This document shows positions 1 through 11,237 of a DNA stretch of 64,000 bases, in pieces. Within the stretch, counting starts at the first letter, position 1. Each line of letters opens with the position of its first letter. The notes under the pieces are model-generated. The model saw nothing but the letters and a program-made list of their open reading frames with translations, was not told the origin of the DNA and did not search any database. The position numbers and the translations under genes are program-made. Source of the DNA: Podarcis raffonei (taxonomy: Eukaryota; Chordata; Lepidosauria; Squamata; Lacertidae); NCBI RefSeq assembly GCF_027172205.1, contig NC_070616.1:44737001-44801000 (forward strand), given 5' to 3'.

Positions 1-344
1 ATGAGGGCTAGTAACTTGTTTTGCAGAGGGAAGAAGCAGAAGTAGAGACTCTTGTGATCAGAGAAGCCGGAGTGCACTGGAGGACCTGCATTGAGGAGGC
101 TGACTCTTCCCACCTGAGAGTCAGGGCCTTTCAAGTCTTTTGCCTCCTCTTCTGGGGGGAGGAGCCATCCTGCTCTCCAGTTCTGCCTCTGGTTCCTTCT
201 TCTGTGAGGAAAAAGATCCTTACTGTCTTTGTGGTTTCTCTTTTGCTTTAGCTTTTGCTTCTTGTACAGTATGTTGTTGGTTGTCATGTAGGAGTTGGCT
301 GAGGCTTGCTTTTGTCTCATACTTCGTTAGAGCCACTCATCCAT

Positions 345-440
345 CTAGCGCATGGTGGTCTACACTGACTGGCAGCAGCTCTCCAGGCTTTCAGACAGGG
401 AGTGTCTCCCAGCCCTTCCTGGAGATGCCAGGGATTTCTG
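345..440 (-). repeat. tRNA-derived SINE fragment
   Basis: The text around 357-435 (CTGACTGGCAGCAGCTCTCC, then TGGAGATGCCAGGGAT) is the reverse complement of the body of a common lizard tRNA-derived SINE whose head reads GGGCCATAGCTCAG. The same body recurs at 3415-3545, 54218-54360 and about 57297-57350. The copy is incomplete and diverged. Confidence 0.5.
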
Positions 441-1086
441 ACTCCCAACTGTTTAACAATAGCAACAATTTCCCTCCCAAATTAGGTTGCTGAAATGAAG
501 AAAGCTGAGGGGTTGTGGTGGGGAACCAGGACTAGATTTTTATATGAAAGGGCTGTGATCTCAGTTCTGGTACTGAAAACAAGTTCATGATGTGCACTGT
601 GAGGGGCTCTTTTCTTTAATTCTAAGTCAATGTCCACCCCTCTTTCTAAGCTACTATTTTCCCTTTGGCTTCTGAGCAGTGGACCTCAGGGTTGTTGGAA
701 AAAGCAAAGATGGAAGATGGAAATCTACCCATCCCTGGTTTAGGTTATATTTTTGAGCAAAACCAAAACCCTTTCCCATCTCCCTCACCAGCAGCAAAGG
801 GTTCGTGTGAATGCATCTGTACAAGATCAGATCCATTTTTAAGGCAATCTGAAGAAGGTTGACTCAAATGTCTGCCAGGCATTCTGACCATATGGAAAAC
901 AATTTCACTGCAGGAAAGCTTCACTATGGCCTGGGATGAGTTTGCTCTGCACTGAAATATATTAATATTCTGCACCAAGAAATGTTGAATTATTCAACCT
1001 GTACAAATTATGTATATTAAGCAACTAGTCATTGGGGAAGTTGAATCCAGTAGAATTAGTCTGAACCTTGAAAAGCACATAGAGAT

Positions 1087-2075
1087 TGGGAGGATGACAT
1101 AGGCTATGAGATTAACCCCACTCAGTGGATCAAAATGTGGTCTAACCCCCCCTTTAAATCCATATCAACAAAAAGAAAAGAACTCACTCTGAAAATCACC
1201 TACAGGTGGTACCTAACACCAAGAAAACTAGTGCTAATACGCCCAGGAACCTCACCAAAATGCTGGAGAGGGTGCACCTCCACAGGCACATGCCTCCACA
1301 TGTGGTGGGAGTGCCCCAAAATCCAACCATTCTGGACAACAACCATACGAGAAATAAGTAAAATAATCAAGCAAGTATTAGAAATCACCCCAGAATTGGC
1401 CTTACTAAACATCTTCCAAGACAATAATGCCCACTTACACCACAAAGAACTCATAACCCACCTACTTTCAGCAGCCAGAAGCGTCATAGCCAGACACTGG
1501 AGAGACCTGTCAGGAGTAAACATGGACCAATGGTACCAGATAGTATGGGAAACAGCCCTACTAGAAAAACTAACCAATAAACTGAAACTGACACGGGGAC
1601 AAATAGAAGAAGACGCCTTCATCCCGGTATGGCTCCCCTTTATCACATACAGAGCCCAACAGGACAACGATAAAAATCCACCAACAGCATACAAATCAAT
1701 TTGGCTAACCTGATCCAAAACACCCACCCACCCCACTCACACATGAAAACAAAGACCACCACAGCCAACCACAAATAAATAACCACACCCTAGGCCAACC
1801 CCAACCTCTCTCACCAAAGGAACACAAGCGAACAGCAAATAACCTGCACAAGCAACACTGACACCAAACCCTATATATAGTAAGTAAAATAGAAACATTG
1901 CCACCCAACCCCACCCCACCTATCTCTCCCCCCCACCTCTTTCCTTCTTTTCTTCCTAATGTCTCAACAAATGAAACTGATTTGTAAAAATGTTACGTGG
2001 GGAGGGAAATACGAGAGAGAGACATTGCAAACACTTTTGTAAATCAAGAAAATCTTTAATAAAAAATAAAAATAA
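1087..2075 (+). mobile_element. 5'-truncated L1 LINE (ORF2 C-terminus and 3' UTR)
   Basis: An open frame at 1135-1713 encodes about 190 residues matching the extreme C-terminus of L1 ORF2, with the typical Cys/His cluster region (TCLHMWWECPKIQPFW, preceded by a CW...C pair). A C-rich, A-rich 3' UTR follows and ends in AATAAAAAATAAAAATAAAA. The element lies between near-identical 15-bp target duplications, AAAGCACATAGAGAT (1072-1086) and AAAGCGCATAGAGAT (2076-2090). One mismatch between the repeats suggests moderate age. The reverse transcriptase and endonuclease are missing, so the copy cannot move by itself. Confidence 0.85.
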
Positions 2076-2307
2076 AAAGCGCATAGAGATGAAGTAGGAA
2101 ACAGTATCACTTTCAAGGGGGGAAAAGGAAACCACCGCATTCCACATGACCAAGGGAGCGCAGGGACTTCATCTGTCCCTGAGAAGACTTCAGGGGCACC
2201 ATTGCACCCATGGGCACTGTGCTGGCACCCCCTTTGGCATGCATAAGCTGCAAGGTGTCTCTCTTTTCTCTCTCCCTCTCTCCCCCACACCCCTCTACCC
2301 CATGCAG

Positions 2308-2661
2308 GACTTGGTGAGATCTGCTTCGGTGAACAAGCACGGAGGCCCCAGCTCAGCCATGCCTCCCATTGAGAGGCTGAAGCATCTGGGAGGGGAGCCC
2401 AAGGCCTCTGCCAAAAGCCCATCGGCCTCGTGCTGGCTACCTTGGATGCCGGTGCCACAGTCGGAAGGGAAGCCGCAGCCTGCAGCAGAGCAGAAGGCTG
2501 GCCTGCCAAAGGACTCAGAGTTCTTTCCTCTGTTTGCCCAGCGAGATGCTAGAGCCACGCAGGGCGGGCGTCTCCGGCACAGGTCGGAGCCCCAGAACTT
2601 TAAAGAGCATCCATTTCCCTTTGACCTGGATGACGAGAGCATCCGGACCTCGGATGTGTGA
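2308..2661 (+). CDS. PLEKHA2: PLEKHA2 (TAPP2) last coding exon
   Basis: This exon encodes the C-terminal 117 residues of PLEKHA2, a tandem-PH-domain adaptor that binds PtdIns(3,4)P2 at the plasma membrane. It begins after the acceptor CCCCATGCAG in phase 0 and ends at TGA 2659-2661. The segment is low-complexity and Ser/Pro-rich, then finishes FDLDDESIRTSDV. The terminal SDV is the PDZ-ligand tail through which TAPP proteins are known to bind PDZ proteins such as PTPN13 and MUPP1. The PH-domain exons lie upstream of the window. Identity rests on this tail and on the neighbours HTRA4, TM2D2 and ADAM9; the closest alternative is the paralogue PLEKHA1, which has a similar tail but a different chromosomal neighbourhood. 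Confidence 0.85.
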   Translation, partial: DLVRSASVNKHGGPSSAMPPIERLKHLGGEPKASAKSPSASCWLPWMPVPQSEGKPQPAAEQKAGLPKDSEFFPLFAQRDARATQGGRLRHRSEPQNFKEHPFPFDLDDESIRTSDV

Positions 2662-2959
2662 CTGTGCACTGCAAAGCAGCGCCTGTCGATGACAGACCAT
2701 GTTGACGCTTCCCTGGTCCTGACACATGGATGTGTTGGGGCAAATGCTAGCTAGCTTGCACATGCTTAGGAAGCTGAAGCTGGAGCTGGAGCAGTCACTG
2801 TGATGTGATGACCTTAAATGCGGGAAGCACATGAGATGCAACCTCCAGCCCTGGAGTCATTCTTTGCACATTTTCAGTGTGATTTGGTTCCTTCTCAGAT
2901 GCCTTCCCATGTAGTAAAGGAGAGACCACCTTTGCCAATCAGCTAGAAACCTGGTATGG

Positions 2960-2961
2960 GT

Positions 2962-3014
<53 letters not shown>
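2960..3014. repeat. (CT)n(GT)n microsatellite
   Basis: About 19 CT units run directly into GT units in the presumed PLEKHA2 3' UTR. Confidence 0.95.
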
Positions 3015-3414
3015 CACTCACTGGAGTCATCTTGACCTCTTCTGGCAATATGCCCAGGTACACCCCACTGTTTTTGTAGCAGCACACTGGTGGTCTGGCT
3101 TGCATGCTTGATCTGCAGAGGAGTTGAAGGCAGCACTCCTAACTTCTGTGGGAAAGGACTTTGAGGGTTCTTCTATAATTGTGGCTTTTGAAGAAATCCT
3201 GTGGAACAGTGTTGGACTGTCAGTTTCAATGTGAATGTCTAACTCTCTAGCTCTCACAGAAACCTGTGTGTGTAACAGATGCTCTTCATCTTCAGTGAGC
3301 CATGCTGCTGATGTGGGAAGGCCATACACTCTTTTTGTCAAGGTACAAGGGGTTGGAACAAAGTGGAGTTCCTGGAGAGCTTTTCCTGCAGAAGGGAGCA
3401 TAGGAAGCTGACTT

Positions 3415-3545
3415 ATCCTGAGAGAACTTGTCCATCCAGGATTTCAGAGAGGGGCATTTCTCTCACCCCTACCTGGACATGCCAGGGGTTGAACCTGGGA
3501 CCTCCTGCATGCTAGGCATTTGATCCAGCACTGAGCCATAGCCCT
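3415..3545 (-). repeat. tRNA-derived SINE
   Basis: On the minus strand this reads GGGCTATGGCTCAGTGCTGG, then AGGTCCCAGGTTCAACCCCT, matching A-box and B-box positions of a tRNA-like polymerase III promoter, followed by the SINE body. It is the same family as 54218-54360. The promoter boxes are diverged and there is no tRNA cloverleaf 3' half, so it is not a tRNA gene. Confidence 0.75.
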
Positions 3546-3598
3546 TTCCTACACAGCAGCATCAACTGCAGTTGCACAGAAGGTTGGGGCAGGGGGCA

Positions 3599-3604
3599 AA
3601 TAAA
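3599..3604 (+). terminator. Candidate polyadenylation signal for PLEKHA2
   Basis: AATAAA lies 938 bp after the PLEKHA2 stop codon and is the first canonical hexamer downstream. Whether it is used cannot be told from sequence. Confidence 0.3.
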
Positions 3605-3694
3605 GCAAGGTTATGGCAGGGATTCTTCAAACTCTGGTATGGGGATATTCTGGTGATCTGCAGTGTGTTCAACTGGCTAAAGCTATATTTACAC

Positions 3695-3815
3695 CAGCAC
3701 AGGCAACCTATGACCCTGTAGATGTTGGATTCCAACTCCCATCAGCCCCAGCCAATTCAGTCAATGGTCAAGGATGATGGGAGTTGAAGTTCACCAACAC
3801 CTGACTGTTCACTGG
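3695..3815. mobile_element. Old palindromic hAT-type MITE fragment
   Basis: CCAACTCCCATCAGCC (3730-3745) and the inverted GATGATGGGAGTTGAAG (3774-3790) form the imperfect palindrome typical of the reptile MITE family seen intact at 15994-16129. The termini are too diverged to define. Confidence 0.5.
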
Positions 3816-4149
3816 TTCCCCACCGCGGATTTACACAGTGTGCTTTCAGCTGGTGTGTGAGACCATTATAATAATAGTAAAAAACAACAACAGGAAATCC
3901 ATAAAGAACTTTTCCAGAACTGGCACAACCAAAAACTCAGTTGCATCTAAAACCAGGATGCTTTCTTGTGCCACAACAGTCTTAGCTCATCTAATTCAAC
4001 GATGTCTATATTATTTGTCAGTGGATCTCCAGGACTTCAGCCAAGATCTTTCTACTCCTACCTGGAAAGGCCAGGAACTTCAATTGCCTGCAGAATATGT
4101 TTGCCGCCGCTCTTTCCTCCACCCTGCCCTGCACTCTGATGCATCTATA

Positions 4150-4437
4150 GGTAAAGGTAAAGGTACCCCTGACCGTTTGGTCCAGTCGCGGACGACTCTG
4201 GGGTTGTGGCGCTTATCTCGCTTTACTGGCCGAGGGAGCCGGCGTTTGTCCGCAGTTTTTCCAGGTCATGTGGCGAAACCAGAGCATCGCATGGAAACAC
4301 CGTTTACCTTCCCACCGGAACGGTACCTATTTATCTACTTGCACTTTGCTGTGCTTTTGAACTGCTAGGTGAGCAGGAGCTGGGACCGTACAACGGGAGC
4401 TCACCCCGCCGTGGGGATTGGAACCGCTGACCTTCTG
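4150..4437 (-). repeat. Sauria-type SINE, nearly complete
   Basis: Read on the minus strand, the copy runs from a tRNA-like B-box region (GCGGTTCCAATCCCCACGG) through the body (GTGCAAGTAGATAAATAGGT) to the tail GGTCAGGGGTACCTTTACCTTT. This matches the Sauria SINE of squamates, whose 3' end resembles the BovB LINE tail and is thought to be mobilised by it. The A-box head is missing, and the central part is shorter than I expect around the AACCAGAGCA motif. Confidence 0.85.
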
Positions 4438-7351
4438 TGAATGCCTCACTGATGCTTATCAGGCCCAAGACTAGCAAGACCCACTTGCTGCAGGAGGCCT
4501 GCCCTAGATGGCGTTTGTGCAACTGCGCTGCAGCCTAGGAGATTTAATTCCTAAGATTTTTTAACAGCCTTCCTTGTGTTGCCTGGAGTATGAAGAAATA
4601 CAGAGAAAGGGCCAGACAGAATGTGATAAAAGTCAGTGCAACAGAATTAGTGTTCTAAAATTCAGCCCTTGGCTCTGGCTTCCTAAATGAGGACTGTCAC
4701 ACACAAACAATCTGGTTGCTATCACAGCCACACCATGCATTTACAGCCCTCTTGGAACACTTTAATAGCTTCCTCCAGATAATCTGGGAACTATAGTTGG
4801 CCAAGGATGCTGAGAGTTATTAGAAGACCCCTTAGGAAATGACAGTTCCCAGGATTCTCTGGGGGGAGGGGTGCCATGACAGTTACAGTGGTATAAGGAG
4901 TGCTTTACATGTATGGTTTGGATGTGACATAGCTGCATTAAGTGAACTTCTTAGCTCTGAATGTCCAGGACAGAAGGAAAGTCTGTCCTCACAGTGAGGA
5001 CTAGCTCCTCTTTAAACGTTTTCTTCTCCCATATTTCCAGGTCACAATGTAGTCATCTAAATAACGTTTGCCTTTGCAAAGGGGTGGGGTTGTGATCATT
5101 TCCCACCCTAAATTGTTCCGGGTGCCTGACTAAAACAGAAAGCAAAGCAAAACGCAAATCTAGCAAGGAAAAATTAAACAGGATTTCGCTATGCAAAGAC
5201 TACTCTCAAACAGTGTGAACGTCTGTGGTCAGAATATACTCAGGTATGCTCCCTTTTTATATGGCAGGTTTTTCAGGAGCACAAAAAGATATTTATTTGT
5301 TTTTTGAGTGGGCTGTGATAACTTGCATCAAGCTAGATTACTCCCCCCACCCCTTTTAATGCCAACATTAACCTGGAACAGATTCTGGTTAATATATGAA
5401 GCAGTAAGGATACAGAGAATTAAGCGTGTGTACTGCACAAAAAAAGAATACTGTTTGCATCTTTTTTAAATAATTTATTTACTATCTGCATCACTTATTC
5501 TGGTTTTTCTCATCATAAAAGTCTAAAGACATTTTGTGCGATGCTTAAAGGCTTTGCTTTCAACCCTCTGAGCAGCGTGTGGGGAGGCCAGCAAGCATGT
5601 TGGCCACCAGGCATTCTCATTATATTTTCAGGGACAGGTATGCTTGGGCTGCAACTCCCCATCAGACCAATCCAGCATGGGCAATAGCCAGGGATGATAG
5701 AAGTTTTTAGTCCAGCAAGGCTGCCCTAGGCTGTCCTCTCCCTGCCAGCCTGGTCTGAAGCTGTGCCCTGTTGGGATGGAGATATTGTGGATAGAGCTAA
5801 TATGTGCCAGCTTGACCCTCCCTACGCCAATTTATTTGGAATGTCCAAAGGGAGCTAAAGAAAAGCAAGGAAGTAGAAGAAAACTTGCTCAAGTATTACT
5901 TGCTTACTTGGAAGTAAGTCCTACTAAGTGAGGCCTACTCCCCAAGCACGTGTGCCCAAGACTGCAGCCATGTTTTGCTCTTTAGCAGGCATTGCCAACA
6001 CACTTTGTAGCTGTCAAAATATTGCTCTTTTTCTCTTGTCAGCCCCCAAATTTAAAACGTGGAATTTCTCAAGAAGCTGAATTGCACCACGTCTTGATAC
6101 CACCTTCTGCACTTTTTCTGCATCCCCCCAGGATCTCAGCATGCACATCACAGCCCTGGTCCTTTCTGCATGCACCGCATGTGCTCTGCTGCTGAGCCGT
6201 GGACCCCCATCCCAAATGAATAAATTAATCAAATTAATAATGTTGAAATGTAGCCCAAGGCTCAAGATGGGAGATGTTTCAGGATTGTGCACCTTAACTC
6301 CCTGCTCTTTTAAAGGGAGAGAAGAGACTTACACATTGCTTTTTCCTTGTGAATACATGCAAAATAATTATTAAAAGAGATTTATGCTGGAAAAGTAGAC
6401 TTTGTTGGAAACTATGAAAATTCATTTGAATGAATGGAAGTAGTATTGAACCAGATGACCATTTGTCTTTTTCTTTGCTTACAAAAATGTATATTTGACC
6501 AATACCGTTCTATTGTGTTTTTCAAAATAAGTATTCCTTTGCACTAACTTGTACTTTAAACACGTGAGTACCTTGTCAAGTTTGCCAATAATTTCCTGGA
6601 AATCCTTGCCTGCTTTTAATAGGCAGAGGTCAGGTGGCTGCAAAGCATTGTGCTCCACTTCTTCCTCTGCTCCATTTCAATCTGCCCTACAACTTTGCTA
6701 AAAGAAAAAGTTGTTTGGTCTAGGTGAAATGTGTGTAAATACAACAGGCTTCCTATATTGTGTTTGAAACACACGTGCCATGGGATTCTGTGCATTTTTA
6801 CTCTGAAGCAAATTCCACTGCATTCCACAGAGTAAGTATGTGTAGCATTGTAGTCTTAATTTGAAACCCTGTTGGTTTCTTTTAGTGGACTTTACTTATC
6901 ATGTAGGTATGCTTAGACAGGAACATCAGGGAGAAGAGCCCTGAAGCCAGAATCCCCCTCCAGGTGTTGTTGGACTCTGGCTCCCACCAGTCCCAACCAG
7001 CATGGCCAGTGGTCGGGGTGGTGGGAGATTTGGTCAAAAACACCTGGAGGGTGCCAGGTTGAGGAAGGCTGCCTTGAGCACAGGACACTCAGTCCTCTGT
7101 GTGTTTACTTTGAAATACAACTTCAGTAGGGCTCACTCCCCACCTAAGTTTGCATAGGATTGGTGGCCCTCGCCCTGCACTCCTAAGCACACAACCTTCA
7201 GGGAAGCCTCACTGAAGTCAATGCAACCTCCTGAGTAAACCTGATCAGGACAGGATCAACATGTTACAGCTTGCCCTTGCCTTTTCTTGAATCTATAGAT
7301 TTAATGTGAAGCAAGAACATTGGGGCTAGAAATTCCAGCTATGTTGCTGTT
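4438..7351. other. Intergenic stretch, no gene seen
   Basis: No exon is recognisable. A MITE-like palindrome sits near 4785-4870 (AATCTGGGAACTATAG against CAGTTCCCAGGATTC), and weak pieces of the CTCCCATCA-type MITE family lie near 5645-5745 and 6960-7065. The rest looks like aged, unassigned sequence. Confidence 0.6.
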
Positions 7352-7364
7352 AATAAATTGAAAT
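7352..7364. repeat. Target-site duplication of BovB copy 1 (left)
   Basis: AATAAATTGAAAT is repeated exactly at 10592-10604, bracketing the BovB copy. Confidence 0.9.
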
Positions 7365-10300
7365 TTGTTGTTGTTGTTGTTTAGTCGTTTAGTCGTGTCC
7401 GACTCTTCGTGACCCCATGGACCAGAGAACGCCAGGCACCCCTGTCCTCCACTACCTCCCGCAGTTTGGTCAAACTCATGCTGGTAACCTCGAAAACACT
7501 ATCCAACCATCTCATCCTCTGTCGCCCCCTTCTCCTTGTGCCCTCCATCTTTCCCAGCATCAGTGTCTTCTCCAGGGAGTCTTCTCTTCTCATGAGGTGG
7601 CCAAAGTACTGGAGCCTCAGCTTCACGATCTGTCCTTCCAGTGAGCACTCAGGGCTGATTTCATTAAGAATGGATGCGTTTGATCTTCTTGCAGTCCATG
7701 GGACTCTCAAGAGTCTTCTCCAGCACCATATTTCAAAAGCATCAATTCTTCGGCGATCAGCCTTCTTTATGGTCCAGCTCTCACTTCCATACATCACTAC
7801 TGGGAAAACCATGGCTTTAACTATACGGACCTTTGTTGGCAAGGTGACGTCTCTACTTCTCAAGATGCTGTCTAGGCCTGTCATTGCCCTTCTCCCAAGA
7901 AGCAGGCGTCTTTTAATTTCGTGGCTGCTGTCACCATCTGCAGTGATCATGGAGCCCAAGAAAGTAAAATCTCTCACTGCCTCCATTTCTTCCCCTTCTA
8001 TTTGCCAGGAGGTGATGGGACCAGTGGCCATGATCTTCGTTTTTTTGATGTTGAGCCTCAGACCATATTTTGCGCTCTCCTCTTTCACCCTCATTAAAAG
8101 GTTCTTTAATTCCTCCTCACTTTCTGCCATCAAGGTTGTGTCATCTGCATATCTGAGGTTGTTGATATTTCTTCCGGCAATCTTAATTCCAGCTTGGGAT
8201 TCATCCAGCCCAGCCTTTCGCATGATGTATTCTGCATATAAATTAAATAAGCAGGGAGATAAAATACAGCCTTGTCGTACTCCTTTCCCAATTTTGAACC
8301 AATCAGTTGTTCCATATCCAGTTCTAACTGTAGCTTCTTGTCCCACATAGAGATTTCTCAGGAGACAGATGAGGTGATCAGGCACTCCCATTTCTTTAAG
8401 AACTTGCCATAGTTTGCTGTGGTCGACACAGTCAAAGGCTTTTGCATAGTCAATGAAGCAGAAGTAGATGTCTTTCTGGAACTCTCTAGCTTTCTCCATA
8501 ATCCAGCGCATGTTTGCAATTTGGTCTCTGGTTCCTCTGCCTCTTCTAAATCCAGCTTGCACTTCTGGGAGTTCTCGATCCACGTACTGTTTGAGCCTTC
8601 CTTGTAGAATTTTAAGCATAACCTTGCTAGCGTGTGAAATGAGTGCAATTGTGCGGTAGTTGGAGCATTCTTTGGCACTGCCCTTCTTTGGGATTGGGAT
8701 GTAGACTGATCTTCTCCAATCTTCTGGCCACTGCTGAGTTTTCCAAATTTGCTGGCATATTGAGTGTAGCACCTTAACAGCATCATCTTTTAAAATTTTA
8801 AATAGTTCAGCTGGAATACCATCACTTCCACTGGCCTTGTTATTTGCAGTGCTTTCTAAGGCCCATTTGACTTCACTTTCCAGGATGTCTGGCTCAAGGT
8901 CAGCAACCACACTACCTGGGGTGTACGAGACATCCATATCTTTCTGGTATAATTCCTCTGTGTATTCTTGCCACCTCTTCTTGATGTCTTCTGCTTCTGT
9001 TAGGTCCTTACCACTTTTGTCCTTTATTATGGTAATCTTTGTACGAAATGTTCCTTTCATATCTCCAATTTTCTTGAACAGTTCTCTGGTTCTTCCCATT
9101 CTGTTGTTTTCCTCTATTTGTTTGCATTGCTCGTTTAAGAAGGTCTTCTTGTCTCTCCTTGCTATTCTTTGGAAATCTGCATTCAATTTCCTGTATCTTT
9201 CACTATCTCCCTCGCATTTTGCTTGCCTTCTCTCCCCTGCTATTTTTAAGGCCTCGTTGGACAGCCACTTTGCTTTCTTGCATTTCCTTTTCATGGGGAT
9301 GGTTTTCGTTGCTGCCTCCTGTACAATGTTACGAGCCTCCATCCATAGTTCTTCAGGCACTCTGTCCACCAAATCTAAATCCTTAAACCTGTTCGTCACT
9401 TCCACTGTGTATTCATAAGGGATCTGACTTAGATTGTATCTTACCGGCCCAGTGGTTTTTCCTACTTTCTTCAGTTTAAGCTTGAATTTTGCTATAAGAA
9501 GCTGATGATCTGAGCCACAGTCAGCTCCAGGTCTTGTTTTTGCTGACTGTATAGAGCTTCTCCATCTTTGGCTGCAGAGAATATAATCAATCTGATTTCG
9601 ATACTGCCCATCTGGTGATGTCCATGTGTAGAGTCGTCTCTTGTGTTGTTGGAAAAGCGTATTTGTGATGACCAGCTTGTTCTCTTGACAGAACAGACAG
9701 GCCTTTGCCCTGCTTCGTTTTGATCTCCAAGGCCAAACTTGCCAGTTGTTCCTTTTATCTCTTGCCTCCCTACTTTAGCATTCCAATCCCCTATAATGAG
9801 AAGAACATCCTTCTTTGGTGTCACTTCTATAAGGTGTTGTAAGTCTTCATAGAATTGGTCCATTTCAGTTTCTTCAGCACCAGTAGTTGGTGCATAAACT
9901 TGGATTACTGTGATGTTAAAAGGTCTGCCTTGGATTCGTATCGAGATCATTCGATCATTTTTGAGATTGCATCCCAGTACAGCTTTCGCCACTCTTTTGT
10001 TGACTATGAGGGCCACTCCATTTCTTTTATGGGTTTCTTGCCCACAGTAGTAGATGTGATGGTCATCCGAACTGAATTCGCCCATTCCCGTCCATTTTAG
10101 TTCACTGATGCCCAGGATGTCAATACCTATTCTTGCCATCTCATTTTTGACCACCTCCAACTTACCTAGGTTCATGGTTCTTACATTCCAGGTTCCTATG
10201 CAATATTTTTCTTTACAGCATTGGACTTTCCTTTCGCTTCCAGGCATATCCGCAACTGAGCGTCCTTTCGGCTTTGGCCCAGCCGCTTCATCAGCTCTGG

Positions 10301-10591
10301 ATCTACTTGTACTTGCCCTCCGCTCTTCCCCAGTAGCATGTTGGACGCCTTCCGACCTGAGGGGCTCATCTTCCAGCGTCATAACTTTTATATGCCTGTT
10401 GTCTTTGTCCATGGAGTTTTCTTGGCAAGGATACTGGAGTGGCTTGCCGGTTCCTCCTCCAGGTGGATCACGTTTGGTCAAAACTCTCCACTATGACCTG
10501 TTCATCTTGTGTGCCCTGCTCGGCGTAGTTCATAGCTTCTCTGAGTTCTTCAAGCCCCTTCGCCACGGCAAGGCAGTGATCCATGAAAGGG
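7365..10591 (-). mobile_element. BovB (RTE-clade) LINE, near full length
   Basis: The element is 3227 bp on the minus strand, with a perfect 13-bp target duplication at both ends. Its 5' end (near 10590) reads CATGGATCACTGCCTTGCCG and its 3' end is the (CAA)n tail (TTGTTGTTG on the plus strand), both hallmarks of BovB. It carries an APE-type endonuclease and a reverse transcriptase in one ORF that looks almost intact. BovB is known for horizontal transfer between squamates and ruminants. The perfect duplication and mostly open ORF point to a fairly young insertion. A second such copy is at 36711-39922. Confidence 0.97.
7381..10481 (-). pseudogene. BovB ORF2: endonuclease and reverse transcriptase, one frameshift
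   Basis: The N-terminal frame (9492-10481) begins MTKRDPPGGGTGKPLQYPCQ and holds the APE endonuclease motifs YCIGTWNVRTMNLGKL and LLIIGDWNAKVG. Near 9690-9700 the frame shifts; after EAGQR the text differs from copy 2 by what looks like a one-base change. Downstream, the frame is open to 7381 and includes the RT motifs FIDYAKAFDCVDH, GKGVRQGCILSP and YADDTTL (catalytic Asp pair), then the thumb and C-terminal region ending SRTRLND. The function would be target-primed reverse transcription. The single frameshift is the only break I noticed. Confidence 0.9.
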
Positions 10592-10604
10592 AATAAATTG
10601 AAAT
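10592..10604. repeat. Target-site duplication of BovB copy 1 (right)
   Basis: AATAAATTGAAAT is identical to 7352-7364. Confidence 0.9.
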
Positions 10605-10794
10605 GGCAGCCATTAATCTTAGGCAGCTGAGCTCTAACATGCCATGCACTTGACTGGCTGTGCAGGGAACTTGGAAATGCATTGCTCTGTATTAGTAAGA
10701 GTTGGCAACAGCTTCTGGGGCTCCTCCAAAAGCCTGCTTCTCCCATGCCTAGATAGCACAGTTCTGAGCAGTTTTCCACTTAAGCCACACTTTC

Positions 10795-11125
10795 TAATAT
10801 TATTATTTATTCAATTTGTATACCACCCTATACCCGCAGGTCTCAGAGCGGTTCACAACATAAAATCACAGTATAAAAACACAAAATACTGAATAAAAAC
10901 AAAAAACAATCCAATAATCACCCACTTCCACAACACATTTTAAAAGGGCATCAGATGTCAGTCAGCCAAAGGCCTGATTAGAGAGGAATGTTTTTGCCTG
11001 GCGCCTGAAAGTGTAGAATGAAGGTGCCAGGCAGACCTCCCTGGGGAGAGCATCCCACAAATGGGGAGCCACTGCAGAAAAAGCCTGTTCTCATATTGCC
11101 ACCCTCTGGACCTCTTGTGGAGGAG
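10795..11125 (-). mobile_element. L2-type LINE 3' end fragment
   Basis: On the minus strand this encodes the end of an L2-like ORF2 (LSPGRSAWHLHSTLS, then LIRPLAD) and finishes in the typical 3' tail GTTGTGAACCGCTCTGAGAC followed by AAATTGAATAAATAATAATA. The copy is 5' truncated. Confidence 0.75.
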
Positions 11126-11237
11126 GCAGCTAGGTTCATCCATTCTGACACAACCTTACAAAGGGCTGCTTATGACTTTGTGGAAAGCATGGCCTCCATG
11201 GGGCTGTCCCTGAATAAGTTTCTGAACCCCTCAGTGT
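11126..11237 (+). mobile_element. L2 ORF2 fragment (endonuclease part)
   Basis: The translation SDTTLQRAAYDFVESMASMG is almost identical to the L2 copy at 62935-63025 (ADTTLQGAARDFVESMASMG), so this is a small piece of the same L2 family. It lies back to back with the minus-strand L2 tail at 10795-11125. Confidence 0.8.

Larger units (their letters stand above)
1..2307 (+). other. PLEKHA2: 3' end of the last PLEKHA2 intron
   Basis: This stretch precedes the last PLEKHA2 coding exon and ends in a long C/T-rich tract and CAG at 2305-2307, a good splice acceptor. Apart from a SINE piece and a 5'-truncated L1 (listed separately), I see no exon in it. Short open frames here have no recognisable protein similarity and I treat them as chance. 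Confidence 0.7.
2662..3598 (+). other. PLEKHA2: Presumed PLEKHA2 3' UTR
   Basis: Sequence after the PLEKHA2 stop has no coding potential and includes a CT/GT microsatellite and an inverted SINE. The length is inferred from the first good AATAAA at 3599; the real transcript end could lie elsewhere. Confidence 0.4.

Noticed and set aside
2962-2998. CT run considered as a splice pyrimidine tract
   Set aside because: It lies after the PLEKHA2 stop and is followed by GT repeats with no exon behind it; a simple microsatellite.
3415-3545. tRNA-like promoter boxes
   Set aside because: They belong to a multicopy SINE and have no complete cloverleaf, so no tRNA gene is called.
4785-4870. Possible ZNF143-like motif (GGGAACTATAGTTGG)
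   Set aside because: It is one arm of a MITE-type palindrome far from any gene start.
7409-8350. Long plus-strand ORF over the BovB RT
   Set aside because: It is the antisense shadow of a highly conserved coding strand; the minus strand has the RT motifs.
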